Shown here piece after piece: positions 25,921 through 35,001 of a stretch of DNA of 46,042 nt. The notes beneath the pieces were generated by a model. That model made no database searches. It was not told the origin of the DNA and worked only from the letters and a program-made list of their open reading frames with translations. The position numbers were made by a program, and so were the translations under genes. This DNA is from Komarekiella atlantica HA4396-MV6. GTDB lineage: Bacteria > Cyanobacteriota > Cyanobacteriia > Cyanobacteriales > Nostocaceae. Position 1 is the stretch's first letter. Each line of letters opens with the position of its first letter. The DNA lies in the NCBI GenBank assembly GCA_019359395.1, contig JAHHHK010000046.1, positions 1-46,042 on the forward strand, given 5' to 3'.

Positions 25921-26499
25921 ATGGCAGTTTTTGAGGGAAGTTTTATTCAAACAGAACCTTTACGGTTTGCAGTGGTGATTGGTCGATTCAATGACCTGGT
26001 TAGCGTTAAGCTCCTGGAGGGGTGTCAAGATTGCTTAAAACGCCACGGTGTAGATACCAACCCCCACGGCAATCAGGTAGACTATGTTTGGGTACCGGGA
26101 AGTTTTGAAGTACCTGTAGTAGCTCGCCAACTGGCACTGTCCCATCGCTATGATGCCATAATATGCCTGGGTGCAGTTATCCGTGGGCAAACACCTCATT
26201 TTGATATCGTCTCTTCTGAAGTAGCAAAGGGCGTTGCTGCTGCTAGCTTTCAAACAGGTGTACCTGTGATTTTTGGCATTTTGACAGCCGATACTATGCA
26301 GCAAGCTTTAGAACGGGCAGGCATCAAAAGCAATCATGGCTGGGATTATGCTATGAGCGCCTTGGAAATGGCAAGTCTCATGCGGCAGTTGCGTTCTAAC
26401 CTGGCAGAGCCATACTCTCGAAATACCCAGTCTTTGCCAGCTTCTTTTCAGAGTGCCAACTTAGGCAATTTAGCTGCGGAGTCAGAAGAACTAGGCTAG
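25921..26499 (+). CDS. ribH: 6,7-dimethyl-8-ribityllumazine synthase
   Basis: Lumazine synthase joins 3,4-dihydroxy-2-butanone 4-phosphate to the ribitylamino-uracil in the penultimate riboflavin step. The ATG at 25921 (MAVFEGSF) is the family start; the frame runs back to 25888 without support. Marks: [29 protein letters not shown] with the catalytic His in the PHFD part, [10 protein letters not shown], and [17 protein letters not shown]. Length is 192 aa; the last 30 residues (Ser/Asn/Pro-rich) extend beyond the usual end of about 160 and look disordered. A repeat-based hairpin follows. Confidence 0.96.
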   Translation: MAVFEGSFIQTEPLRFAVVIGRFNDLVSVKLLEGCQDCLKRHGVDTNPHGNQVDYVWVPGSFEVPVVARQLALSHRYDAIICLGAVIRGQTPHFDIVSSEVAKGVAAASFQTGVPVIFGILTADTMQQALERAGIKSNHGWDYAMSALEMASLMRQLRSNLAEPYSRNTQSLPASFQSANLGNLAAESEELG

Positions 26500-26503
26500 T
26501 TCC

Positions 26504-26553
26504 TCATTAGTCATTTGTCCTTTGTTATTCACTAATGACTAATGACTAATGAC
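26504..26553. repeat. STRR array with inverted halves after ribH
   Basis: TCATTAGTCATT at the left and ACTAATGACTAATGACTAATGA at the right are complementary heptamer arrays separated by about 18 bases. They could fold into a hairpin and so end the ribH transcript. Confidence 0.7.
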
Positions 26554-26612
26554 CAAATCCAGGGGTTGACAATTAAAAATAAATCTGAGATTATAATATT
26601 TACATTGAAATT

Positions 26613-26684
26613 GCGGGTATAGCTCAGTGGTAGAGCGTCACCTTGCCAAGGTGAATGTCGCGCGTTCGAATCGCGTTACCCGCT
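26613..26684 (+). tRNA. tRNA-Gly (GCC)
   Basis: A full cloverleaf of 72 bases: acceptor GCGGGTA/TACCCGC with discriminator T, D arm AGCTCAGTGGTAGAGC, anticodon stem TCACC/GGTGA with loop TTGCCAA (anticodon GCC at 26645-26647), and T arm with GTTCGAATC. No CCA is encoded, so it must be added by a tRNA nucleotidyltransferase. Confidence 0.97.
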
Positions 26685-27364
26685 TGTGAAAAAATGTAAA
26701 ATATAATCAGTACTTTAAGTCTATGCCAAGAGCGATTTAGCAAGCATTAGACATCTTTAGATGCAAGCAAGTCGTTTTGTGTGCGATGTACTACACTTGA
26801 TCAAAGAAGCCTGGTTAAATAGCGGTATTGTAAGGTGCAACACGTCTTTTGGCAGTGAATTTAGCCAAAATATATCTAGATAAAAAAGTTACTCAAACGA
26901 GTTAAGGTTCTAAGTTTATTGTCTCTAAACAGATGCTTATAATTTGTGAGGAACAAAGGTAGAGAAATACTCAAAGATAACCGTGTTGCTTGTAAGAGTA
27001 GCTTTTCCAGACGGGTTGTTTTAGCAGTTATCGCCACGTAGACTTAAGATCGTACTAGATACGTCAGTACAATAAGTGCCTGCCAAATGTAAATACATTT
27101 CTTTTAAAGCCAAAGATGAAGAGGAAAATTTTAACCCAGACTACTAACTACAGGGAAGGACAAGAGATAGCTATTCTCTGGTCAGACAACCGAATCCCCT
27201 AGCCAGCAATCACGACAGCCTTGAATTGGCTTCATCTGCTTTTTGTAATCATGGTAGTGTTTGCCTCGCCATCCATATAAAAAGTTGATTGCAGAGAAAT
27301 CAGTCGCTAAGGCATTGATATTCTCGCAGTTTGTCAAAAACACGCTCAAGTTATTAGAACGCTT
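26685..27364. other. 680-base region without a supported gene
   Basis: No convincing coding sequence or RNA. A 40-codon ATG ORF starts at 26761 and a 64-aa minus-strand ORF covers 27182-27376; neither shows family features, and the latter overlaps the start of the next gene. No clear repeats. It may contain a decayed gene. Confidence 0.4.
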
Positions 27365-27772
27365 GTGCAATCTCAAAAACCTGAAAAAATAGACTTTAAT
27401 ACGGAATACCCCTGTCCCTGCCGTCGCCGGGGGCGGTTAATTCCAATTACGTTGACAGAAGCATTTGGTTGCGATCGCTGTCAGCAAATATTTGTACTGG
27501 AAGATAATGGTTATGTCCTAGAACAACTTTCTACAACCTATCCCTACAAGCGGGCTTGGCGTTGGACGGGAAATAGTTGGCATGTTGTTCATCCTAGATT
27601 AGGAGAAAGCTATCTGCCTATAGCACTGGGGATTATTTTCGTGCTAGTGATTATATGGCTGCCATTAGCGCTGCGATTGGCAAATAGTTCCAGCATTATT
27701 GCTTGGGCAATGGTGGCGGTGCTATTAGCTATTCTGCCAGCATTAATGGTCTGGCTTACCTACAGACGTTAA
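27365..27772 (+). CDS. Zinc-ribbon membrane protein, cyanobacterial (135 aa)
   Basis: Begins with GTG. The N-terminus holds a zinc-ribbon pattern, CPC at 17-19 and CDRC at 36-39 (PCPCRRRGRLIPI, FGCDRCQQIF), followed by a YPYKRAWRWTGNSW stretch and two membrane helices (about 82-104 and 111-131) with a short basic C-terminus. So it is a membrane-anchored cytosolic zinc ribbon. I do not know its function. It lies 4 bases before the ProA-like gene on the same strand, so the two are probably translated from one mRNA. Confidence 0.75.
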   Translation: MQSQKPEKIDFNTEYPCPCRRRGRLIPITLTEAFGCDRCQQIFVLEDNGYVLEQLSTTYPYKRAWRWTGNSWHVVHPRLGESYLPIALGIIFVLVIIWLPLALRLANSSSIIAWAMVAVLLAILPALMVWLTYRR

Positions 27773-27776
27773 CTCA

Positions 27777-29042
27777 ATGACCGTTGAATTTTTGGATGAT
27801 TACCCCGAACCAATTACTAGCGCTCAACGCGCGTATCAAGCTTCCTTAAAGTTGGGATTGACAAAAGGAGCAGATCGGAGTCGCGCTGTGTTGGCAATGG
27901 CACAGGCGCTAGAACGTTCATTTGACGACATTCTGGAAGCCAACACTTTGGATCTCGAAGCCAGTCGGGAAATGGCAGTACCAGACTTGATATTAGATTG
28001 GCTGAAGCTGACTCCTAGACGGCTAGAAACGACCGTAGACATTTTACAACGGTTAGGGGAATTATCAGATCCGCTACGGCGGGTTAGGAACGCTGACTAT
28101 CAACTAGAAGACTCCCAGAGTTATTCGCAGTTAATGCCTTTGGGAGTGATTGGATTTATTTATGAGGCGTTTCCCGATTTAGGAGCGATCGCAGCGGGTT
28201 TTTGTATTAAAACCGGCAATACTCTGATTCTTAAAGGTAGCACAGAAGCTAGCCATTCTAACGCAGCGATCGCTGATGTATTGCAAAATGCGATCGCCGA
28301 AGTTGGTCTACCATCAGGCTGTGTAGAACTAATCACAGCAGAACATGGTGCTTCTGTTCGGGATTTAGTCATTCAAGATCAGTATGTGAATTTAGTGATT
28401 CCTTACGGACGTTCTAGCTTGGTTCAGCAAGTAATGCGACAATCAACTTGCCCAGTTTTAAAGTCTGCAATGGGTAATTGTTATCTTTATTGGTCGCTTA
28501 ATAGCAGCTTAGAAATGGTGCGTTGGATGATTATTGATAGTCATCAGAGTGAACCAGACCCAGTGAATGCTATTGAAAAGGTACTAATTCATCGCCAAGC
28601 TTTACCATCTTCCTTAGCAGTTTTATGGAACAGTTTGAAGGAAAAAGGTTTTGAAATTAAAGGGGATGCGGAATTAGTAGAAGCTTTTCCGCAGTTAGAT
28701 CTAGCAAAGGAAAACGAGTGGGGAAATGCTTATTTAACTAGGACAGTAGCTTTTAAACTAGTAGATAGCTTAGAGGGTGCGATCGCCTGGATTAATGAAT
28801 ACAGCAGTGGTCATGCAGACTGCATTATGACTGAATCATATCAGGAAAGTCGGCAGTTTGCTTTAGGAGTTAATAGCGCCTCTACTTACATCAATGCTTC
28901 CCCACGTTTTTCGCGTAATCCCTCACGGGGAGACTCAGTATTTCTAGGAATGTCAAACCAAAAAGGTCATCGCCGAGGATTTATTAGCCTAGAAACTTTG
29001 ACTACCGTCAAACACATTGTTCAAGGCAATGGACGATTTTAG
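27777..29042 (+). CDS. proA: Gamma-glutamyl phosphate reductase (ProA)-like, divergent
   Basis: A 421-aa member of the ProA branch of aldehyde dehydrogenases, which reduce gamma-glutamyl phosphate to glutamate semialdehyde in proline synthesis. Family marks: LMPLGVIGFIYEAFPD (119-134), LKGSTEASHSN (152-162), GLPSGCVEL, LVIPYGRSSLV and NASPRFS near the C-terminus. However, the segment that in ProA reads RPSxCNAxExLLVH here reads EPDPVNAIEKVLIH, with V263 in the place of the catalytic Cys, and the C-terminal glycine-rich motif is also altered. It is therefore probably a paralogue with changed or lost reductase activity; the symbol marks the family only. Downstream is a GNAT gene 16 bases away. 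Confidence 0.8.
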   Translation: MTVEFLDDYPEPITSAQRAYQASLKLGLTKGADRSRAVLAMAQALERSFDDILEANTLDLEASREMAVPDLILDWLKLTPRRLETTVDILQRLGELSDPLRRVRNADYQLEDSQSYSQLMPLGVIGFIYEAFPDLGAIAAGFCIKTGNTLILKGSTEASHSNAAIADVLQNAIAEVGLPSGCVELITAEHGASVRDLVIQDQYVNLVIPYGRSSLVQQVMRQSTCPVLKSAMGNCYLYWSLNSSLEMVRWMIIDSHQSEPDPVNAIEKVLIHRQALPSSLAVLWNSLKEKGFEIKGDAELVEAFPQLDLAKENEWGNAYLTRTVAFKLVDSLEGAIAWINEYSSGHADCIMTESYQESRQFALGVNSASTYINASPRFSRNPSRGDSVFLGMSNQKGHRRGFISLETLTTVKHIVQGNGRF

Positions 29043-29058
29043 CAGGGGAGAATGATCA

Positions 29059-29526
29059 ATGATCATGCCAAAATTAGTAATTACCCCTGAAAAGCCAACT
29101 TGTTCTGCTATACAAGAATTAATTAGGGAACTTGACAATTATTTGGCGGCTCTTTACCCTCCTGAGAGTAGACATGGTCTTGATATGCCTGCTCTACTTC
29201 ATAAATCCGTGACTATTTTCCTTGCCAGACTAGACAATGAGCCAGTTGGCTGTGGTGGTGTAAAGTTCTTTCCACAGGGTTACGCTGAAGTGAAGCGGAT
29301 GTATATTAAACCAGCTTTTCGTGGCAAAGGAATTGGCAAAAAAATCCTGAATCAGATCGAACTATCTGCAAAGCACGCGAATATTTACACAGTGCGTATA
29401 GAAACAGGTATTTATCAACCCGAAGCCATTGGATTGTATGAAAAGGTTGGATTTTATAAAATACTTCCATTTGGAGAATACAAACCAGATCCATTGAGTC
29501 TTTTCTTAAAAAAAAACCTTGTCTAG
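29059..29526 (+). CDS. GNAT-family N-acetyltransferase
   Basis: A 155-aa single GNAT domain that transfers an acetyl group from acetyl-CoA. The acetyl-CoA loop is clear: VKRMYIKPAFRGKGIGKKIL, with the R/Q-x-x-G-x-G/A pattern (RGKGIG). The N-terminus has LIRELDNYLAALYPPESR and the C-terminal strand YEKVGFYKILPFGEY, which resembles the small-molecule or amino-acid acetyltransferases of this family. Two Met codons at the start (29059 and 29065) are both possible. It is on the same strand and 16 bases after the ProA-like gene, likely one operon. The substrate is unknown. Confidence 0.88.
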   Translation: MIMPKLVITPEKPTCSAIQELIRELDNYLAALYPPESRHGLDMPALLHKSVTIFLARLDNEPVGCGGVKFFPQGYAEVKRMYIKPAFRGKGIGKKILNQIELSAKHANIYTVRIETGIYQPEAIGLYEKVGFYKILPFGEYKPDPLSLFLKKNLV

Positions 29527-29552
29527 TTTAAGAAAATTCCTTGTTAATTTAA

Positions 29553-30106
29553 TCACTCAAACACAGGTAGCCATAACTCAGAAATAGCAACCTCCCAACC
29601 AAGCAATAACTCAGTAATAGCTAACTTATCCTCGCCCGTCAAAACTTCTACATCACCATTGGGGCGATATACACTCACGCTTAACTCATCTGGATTAATT
29701 AATATTCCTACCTTTGCACCTAATTCTAAAAATAGTTTGATTTTATCTTCTAATTTAGAAAATCTGTCTGTTTTTACTTTATTTCTACTACCAAATCTGG
29801 TACCAACTGGGCAAAATCTCGCACTGTGCGTTTGAGTCTTTTTGCCGCTACAAAAGAAACATCAGGGGCGCGTAAGTCTGTATTAGGCATAATAAATCCA
29901 CCACTTGAGTCAAATATCCGCCCAAGTTGACGAGGATTTACCCATAATTTAAGTAAAAAGATTAACTGAGCGCCAATTTCACTGGATTCAATATCTGATA
30001 GCCCCATAACTAGAATATTTCCTTCTTGCAGTTCTATTTGGTAGTTCTGCTGTTCTTCTTGTAGCTTTTGTTGTAATCTCTCTACATCTTCAATGGTGAG
30101 ATTCAT
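29553..30106 (-). pseudogene. Uma2-family gene with a frameshift at the active site
   Basis: The first 110 codons (30106 down to 29777) read as a Uma2/DUF820 protein: an N-terminal coiled helix, IELQEGNILVMG, then LRAPDVSFV with the first acidic residue and PDLVVEIK with the E-x-K pair. A stop follows at once. In the next frame the family continues: KTDRFSKLEDKIKLFLELGA, an INPDELSVSVYRP strand, and a natural end at a TGA at 29553. One missing base near 29775-29779, in an A-rich stretch, explains both. The protein would lack its C-terminal half. It may be a true pseudogene, or a sequencing error in the A-run. Confidence 0.8.
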
Positions 30107-30236
30107 GAAATTTTCCAGCTATGAGTTACCATAAAGCCATTTTATCCTTTCCATTCAAATTTTGAAAATAAGGTAGTAATCGTCTTTTTGTAGAGAAGCA
30201 AAGTATAGCTTCTCTACATTGACATTATTCCGTCAA

Positions 30237-31361
30237 TTAGTCTTTAGCTAATTTATTGTTTGATGTGTAGTAAACCTTACTACCAGAATCGGGAACAAAA
30301 TGACAACTAACACCTGAACGCCACAGCGACTTCCAAACTGGTTCCTCAGATTTGCGGAAGTATTCACCCATCACTGGTTTAATCGCCTCAGTCGCCTTTA
30401 GCAAATTGTAATGAGGGATGTTCAAGAATATGTGGTGAGCTACATGAGTACCAATATCGTGATGGATATGATTAATCAAACCATAATTACGGTCAATGCT
30501 AGAAATCGCGCCTTTCAAGAAAGTCCAATCTTCTCCACGATACCAGGGTATATCTTGCTCAGTGTGATGCAAAAACGTTACCAAATCTAGCCAGATAATA
30601 AACACGATGTAGGGTGCAGCGTAATATTTCAGCAACCACATCCAACCCCATTGATAGGTGAGGAATAGTAGCAAACCTACCATACAAGTACAGAGTACAG
30701 TGCTGGTAATGACATCCCATTTTTCTGATGGTTTGAAAAGTGAGCTACTAGGTAAAAAGTGAGAGCCTTCTTTATTAGGAGAACGCTTAAACAAATACAC
30801 TGGATAGGCTAATAAAAAAACATAATATCGACCTATCTTTTGTACTAAAGGCATTTCCTTATACTGTGATTCTGTCACAGGATACCAGCTTTCATCATTA
30901 TCAATATTGCCAGTATTTTTGTGGTGGGTTCTATGACTAATACGCCAACCGTGGTAAGGAACTAGTATCGGTGTATGAGAAAGATGTCCAATCAAATCAT
31001 TGAGCCATTTATGCTTAGAAAAAGATTGATGTCCGCAGTCATGTCCAACTACAAACAAAGCCCAAAACATCGTTCCTTGCATTAACCAGAAAATCGGAAA
31101 GAAAGCCCAAGAATCTAGGTAATTAGCAACTGCATAAAGCAGACCAATAATCAGGATGTCACGAAAGAAATAAAACAGTGATTTTGTCACATTGGGCTGA
31201 AAGCATTCAGCAGGAATTGCAGCTTTTAAATCCTGAAGAGTAAAAGGCAGCTTTGTTGTCTCCTCAGACAGTTCATAGTTCTGAAGATTGTTGGAATTGA
31301 TGATATTTGATTGCACTGGATTCTTTGATTGGATAAAAATCGGAACCTTAGTTTGAGGCAA
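30237..31361 (-). CDS. desB: Omega-3 (delta-15) fatty acid desaturase
   Basis: A 374-aa membrane desaturase that adds the omega-3 double bond to lipid-bound linoleoyl chains using ferredoxin. Three His boxes are in place: HDCGH, HRTHH and HVAHH, with the hydrophobic pairs between them. The segment PFTLQDLKAAIPAECF and the box HVAHHIF point to the DesB rather than the DesA branch. The start is a TTG (no Met is available before the first His box region), with GAGG about ten bases upstream; GTG codon 16 is an alternative. It is the last of three desaturase genes on this strand. In cyanobacteria desB is typically cold-induced. Confidence 0.93.
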   Translation of the reverse strand: MPQTKVPIFIQSKNPVQSNIINSNNLQNYELSEETTKLPFTLQDLKAAIPAECFQPNVTKSLFYFFRDILIIGLLYAVANYLDSWAFFPIFWLMQGTMFWALFVVGHDCGHQSFSKHKWLNDLIGHLSHTPILVPYHGWRISHRTHHKNTGNIDNDESWYPVTESQYKEMPLVQKIGRYYVFLLAYPVYLFKRSPNKEGSHFLPSSSLFKPSEKWDVITSTVLCTCMVGLLLFLTYQWGWMWLLKYYAAPYIVFIIWLDLVTFLHHTEQDIPWYRGEDWTFLKGAISSIDRNYGLINHIHHDIGTHVAHHIFLNIPHYNLLKATEAIKPVMGEYFRKSEEPVWKSLWRSGVSCHFVPDSGSKVYYTSNNKLAKD

Positions 31362-31487
31362 GATAATCTTACCTCTGCGATGCAGATGATACTAGTTCTT
31401 GTTAACACACAAGAGTAATGTCTGGCAATTGACTAAACAATTTTAAGTAGAGAATTGCCAGAATCTATTTAACTCTCAGCAAAATAA

Positions 31488-31509
31488 ATGCTCCTTTTTT
31501 CAGGAGCAT
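31488..31509 (-). terminator. Terminator of desA
   Basis: On the minus strand, ATGCTCCT and AGGAGCAT (8 bp, 6-base A-rich loop) are followed by TTATTTT. It lies 30 bases after the desA stop and before desB, so desB probably has its own promoter. Confidence 0.7.
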
Positions 31510-31540
31510 GATGCTCATAGCAAAACTGCTGAAACGCTGT

Positions 31541-32593
31541 TTATCGCTTTGAGTAATATTCGTTGAAAGTACTATAACCGACATCAGTAGTGTACAGTTG
31601 ACACTGGTCTGTAATCTGCTTCATTAAAGACCAAGAAAACTGACATTCATTATGTAAATAAGGCTCCCAATTTTCTTTGATGCTGCTATAAGCTAGGCGC
31701 AAATTATAAGAAGGAATAGCAGTAGAAATGTGATGAGGGACATGGACATTGATATCGTGGCAAAGAAATTCTACCCAACGGGGATAATCACAATGAATTG
31801 TGCCAAATAGCTGTGCTATGCCCTCGCTCCACTTATTCGCCGTCACAAAAGGCACATCTGAAGCAGTATGGTGAACAATAGTAAAAGTACTCATCCAAAA
31901 ATGGTAGACCAGCCAGGGCATCAGCCAAAACTTGACAAATCCCCAAATACCTGTCGTGGCAATTAGAATAGGGAAAGCGATCGCAGCAAATAGAACTACT
32001 ACAGCTACAGAAAGCTTAATACTTGATTGGTCTTTAGTCTTAAAATTGCGCCAATCAAAATGCACAACTGCCCAATGTCCAATAGAACCCACCCACCAGA
32101 GGCGTTTACGCATAAACAACTCAAAGGCGGACTGTCGGTTTTTATCCCAACTTTCAAAAACTTCTGGTCTAATGGGATGCCAAGCGTTATCCTCATCCAG
32201 CTTATTGGTATGAGTATGGTGATAATTATGCTTGATGCGCCAACTATGAAAGGGGTAAATTAACGGCATCATGAACAAGTGCCCCACTAAATCATTTACC
32301 CAACGGCGTTTGGCAAATGAGCGATGACCACAATCATGACCAACTACAAAAAAACCTGTTAAAGCAGTGCCCGTAAAAATCCAAGCGAGGGGCAAGAGAA
32401 ACCAAGGTGTGATTGTCAGAATATAGTAGCCCAAACCAACCGTCAAAACACTTATAAGCGCTTGTGTCCAGGCTTTACGACGGTTCTGCTGAAAACATTC
32501 CCGTGGCAAACTTTTGACAATATCTTTGAGCCTTAGATCAGAATTACCAAGGTCATCACTTAGTTTTTGGTTGTTAATTATTGATGTAGTCAT
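31541..32593 (-). CDS. desA: Delta-12 acyl-lipid desaturase
   Basis: A 350-aa membrane desaturase converting oleoyl to linoleoyl chains in membrane lipids. His boxes: [15 protein letters not shown] and HVPHH. Residues [22 protein letters not shown] and [10 protein letters not shown] are DesA-like. The ATG at 32593 (MTTSIINNQ) is chosen; the frame continues upstream to 32653 with a sequence that does not look like the family. It is flanked by desC upstream and desB downstream on the same strand; together the three desaturases can give 18:3 lipids. The three genes are separated by 180-230 bases with hairpins, so each may be regulated on its own. Confidence 0.95.
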   Translation of the reverse strand: MTTSIINNQKLSDDLGNSDLRLKDIVKSLPRECFQQNRRKAWTQALISVLTVGLGYYILTITPWFLLPLAWIFTGTALTGFFVVGHDCGHRSFAKRRWVNDLVGHLFMMPLIYPFHSWRIKHNYHHTHTNKLDEDNAWHPIRPEVFESWDKNRQSAFELFMRKRLWWVGSIGHWAVVHFDWRNFKTKDQSSIKLSVAVVVLFAAIAFPILIATTGIWGFVKFWLMPWLVYHFWMSTFTIVHHTASDVPFVTANKWSEGIAQLFGTIHCDYPRWVEFLCHDINVHVPHHISTAIPSYNLRLAYSSIKENWEPYLHNECQFSWSLMKQITDQCQLYTTDVGYSTFNEYYSKR

Positions 32594-32783
32594 GAACACC
32601 TGAAAAACAACAAACTCCTCCACCAAGTCACCAACTAAAGTGGCTTGCCGCAAAGTTTCTTAATATTAGCGCTTAGGATTATAGCAATTTAATGTATCCG
32701 AGCACACCTATAAGTAGCTTTTTGAGGCCATTTCAGAATTGGCGAATGGATATTGATTATATGGAAAGTCCTTCGTCGTTAAT

Positions 32784-32818
32784 CCTTAGTAAATAACTAA
32801 GGACTAATGACTAATGAC
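32784..32818. repeat. Hairpin and STRR array between desC and desA
   Basis: CCTTAGT (32784-32790) pairs with ACTAAGG (32796-32802), followed by ACTAATG heptamers that reach the desC stop codon. It may serve as the desC terminator on the minus strand. Confidence 0.6.
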
Positions 32819-33637
32819 TTATTGCCTTTTGTCTGCGAGTTTCACATTAGTAGCTAGACCAAGTACTTGCAGCAATTGCACTGTCATCCAAGTTAAATCG
32901 ATTTCCCACCATTCCAGCCCGTGACGAGCTGAGTATTGAAAGGCATGGTGATTATTATGCCAGCCTTCGCCGAAAACTAGTACAGCTACCCACCAGCAGT
33001 TAGTCGATTTATCACCAGAATCATAGCTGCGATAGCCAAATTTATGAGTGGCGCTGTTCACCAACCAAGTGCAGTGGTAAACCCAGACAATCCGAACAAA
33101 AATCCCCCAAATAACGAACGGCCAGCCACCCAGAAGCAACAGCAATACACCCAGAGCAACCTGGATCAAAATGAAATATTTTTCTAAAAACTGATAAACT
33201 GGGTCTTCGGCAATGTCTTTGGTGAAACGAGGAACATCAGCGTGAGCGGGACAATAGTGAATCAGCCAATCCATGTGGCTCCACCAGAAGCCTTTATTAG
33301 AATCATGGGGATCAGTGTCAGTATCCGAGTGTAAATGATGGATGCGATGTGTCCCTACCCACTCAATTGGGCCTCCTTGACAGGAGAGTGTTCCGAAGAA
33401 AACCAGGAGATACTCTAGCCACTTGGGAGTTTGAAAACTGCGGTGAGTGACAAGGCGGTGAAATCCCAGAGTCACGCCTAAACCACCAGTGACCCAGTAC
33501 AGCAAGAAACCCACGCCAACTGCTGTCCAGCTAAAGTTACCAGGAACAAAGGCAAACAAAGCGCCGATGTGCAGTCCAATGAAAAACAGGGTATTAACCC
33601 AGTTAATTTGAGGTTTAGTTGAAGTAGCTATTGTCAT
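32819..33637 (-). CDS. desC: Delta-9 acyl-lipid desaturase
   Basis: A 272-aa enzyme that makes the first double bond in stearoyl chains. It belongs to the acyl-CoA/acyl-lipid delta-9 type: HRLVTHRSF, HRIHHLHSDTD and EGWHNNHH boxes, with four hydrophobic segments. The ATG at 33637 (MTIATSTKPQINW) fits the family. It is first in the desC-desA-desB order on the minus strand, and divergent from the PLP enzyme at 33725. Confidence 0.95.
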   Translation of the reverse strand: MTIATSTKPQINWVNTLFFIGLHIGALFAFVPGNFSWTAVGVGFLLYWVTGGLGVTLGFHRLVTHRSFQTPKWLEYLLVFFGTLSCQGGPIEWVGTHRIHHLHSDTDTDPHDSNKGFWWSHMDWLIHYCPAHADVPRFTKDIAEDPVYQFLEKYFILIQVALGVLLLLLGGWPFVIWGIFVRIVWVYHCTWLVNSATHKFGYRSYDSGDKSTNCWWVAVLVFGEGWHNNHHAFQYSARHGLEWWEIDLTWMTVQLLQVLGLATNVKLADKRQ

Positions 33638-33724
33638 GCAGAAACCTGAATTGGAATTGTTCAACCTAGGAAAGCGGGATCAGAAAATCCCCATATCTAT
33701 AATTTTTTGTGAACGAGGAAATTA

Positions 33725-34954
33725 ATGAACAGTTTGGAACAGGTGCGGCAAGCAGAGCTGGCACTGTTAGAAATTTTTTCTGTAATTGACACTCAGGTCA
33801 AGCATAATCTTAAACGAGTCCTGGATGCATTTCGTAATCACCGTGTAGGTACACATCATTTTGCTGGTGTATCTGGTTACGGACATGATGATCTAGGACG
33901 AGAAACTTTAGATAAAGTTTTTGCTGAAGTGATGGGTGCTCAAGCAGCAGCAGTGCGGGTGCAGTTCGTTTCGGGAACTCATGCGATCGCTTGTGCATTA
34001 TTTGGTGTACTCCGTCCTGGAGATGAAATGTTAGCAGTGGTCGGTTCTCCCTACGATACGCTCGAAGAAGTTATTGGTTTACGGGGTAATGGTCAAGGTT
34101 CCCTTATCGAGTTTGGCATAAATTACCGTCAATTAGAGCTAACCCTGGACGGAACAGTAGATTGGCAAGCTTTAAGTACTAGCGTGGCTGATAACACTCG
34201 TTTAGTGTTAATTCAGCGTTCTTGTGGCTATTCTTGGCGTCCGAGTTTATCCATTGCCGATATCGAAAAAATCATTCACTTAGTTAAACAGCAAAACCCC
34301 AACACTGTTTGCTTTGTAGATAACTGCTACGGCGAATTTATCGAAACACGAGAACCCACTGCTGTAGGCGCTGATTTAATAGCAGGGTCTTTAATTAAAA
34401 ATCCTGGTGGCACTATTGTGAATGCTGGCGGTTATGTTGCCGGTCGGGCTGACTTAGTGGAAGCAGCCGCTTGTCGCCTGACTGCTCCCGGTATTGGTAG
34501 TTATGGCGGTGCTACTTTTGACCAAAATCGCCTCCTCTTCCAAGGTTTATTTTTAGCTCCGCAGATGGTAGGAGAGGCAATGAAGGGGACTTACCTCACT
34601 GGTTATATATTTGACAAACTTGGTTATGCAGTGAATCCCGCACCGTTTGCTCCTCGTGGGGATGTGATCCAAGCAATTAAACTTGGTTCTGCCGAAAAAT
34701 TAATTGCTTTTTGTAAAGTCATCCAACAGCATTCTCCTGTTGGTTCCTACCTTGACCCGGTTCCAGATGAGATGCCGGGGTACGAGAGTCAAGTAGTTAT
34801 GGCTGGAGGGACTTTTATTGAGGGGAGTACGTTGGAGTTTTCAGCAGATGGGCCCTTGCGTGAGCCGTATGTGGTTTATTGCCAAGGGGGGACTCATTGG
34901 ACTCATGTGGCGATCGCATTGGAGGCTGCGATCAAGGCTGTGGGAGAAGCTTAA
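33725..34954 (+). CDS. Methionine gamma-lyase family PLP enzyme (aluminium-resistance type)
   Basis: A 409-aa PLP enzyme of the Met_gamma_lyase/YnbB group. The Schiff-base lysine is K225 in GSLIKNPGG, D199 in VCFVDNCYGEF would pair with the PLP ring nitrogen, and FVSGTHAIACALFGVLRPGD holds the phosphate-binding region. These proteins are often labelled aluminium-resistance proteins; the true substrate is not established for cyanobacteria. The family's length is about 410, so it is complete. It stands alone, divergent from desC with 87 bases between start codons, and convergent with bciB. Confidence 0.9.
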   Translation: MNSLEQVRQAELALLEIFSVIDTQVKHNLKRVLDAFRNHRVGTHHFAGVSGYGHDDLGRETLDKVFAEVMGAQAAAVRVQFVSGTHAIACALFGVLRPGDEMLAVVGSPYDTLEEVIGLRGNGQGSLIEFGINYRQLELTLDGTVDWQALSTSVADNTRLVLIQRSCGYSWRPSLSIADIEKIIHLVKQQNPNTVCFVDNCYGEFIETREPTAVGADLIAGSLIKNPGGTIVNAGGYVAGRADLVEAAACRLTAPGIGSYGGATFDQNRLLFQGLFLAPQMVGEAMKGTYLTGYIFDKLGYAVNPAPFAPRGDVIQAIKLGSAEKLIAFCKVIQQHSPVGSYLDPVPDEMPGYESQVVMAGGTFIEGSTLEFSADGPLREPYVVYCQGGTHWTHVAIALEAAIKAVGEA

Positions 34955-34985
34955 TTGGGGTATGCAAGTTACATGAGTTAAGATT

Positions 34986-35000
34986 GCCTCACGCAGAGGC
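34986..35000. terminator. Small hairpin between convergent genes
   Basis: GCCTC-ACGCA-GAGGC lies just before the bciB stop and 31 bases after the PLP enzyme stop. Short stem, no T-tract. Confidence 0.3.
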
Positions 35001-35001
35001 A

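Noticed and set aside
26761-26883. 40-codon ORF after tRNA-Gly
   Set aside because: Too short, no motif and no ribosome-binding site.
27182-27376. 64-aa minus-strand ORF with CRDCW
   Set aside because: It overlaps the start of a better-supported gene on the other strand and has no recognisable domain; it could be a relic but cannot be supported.
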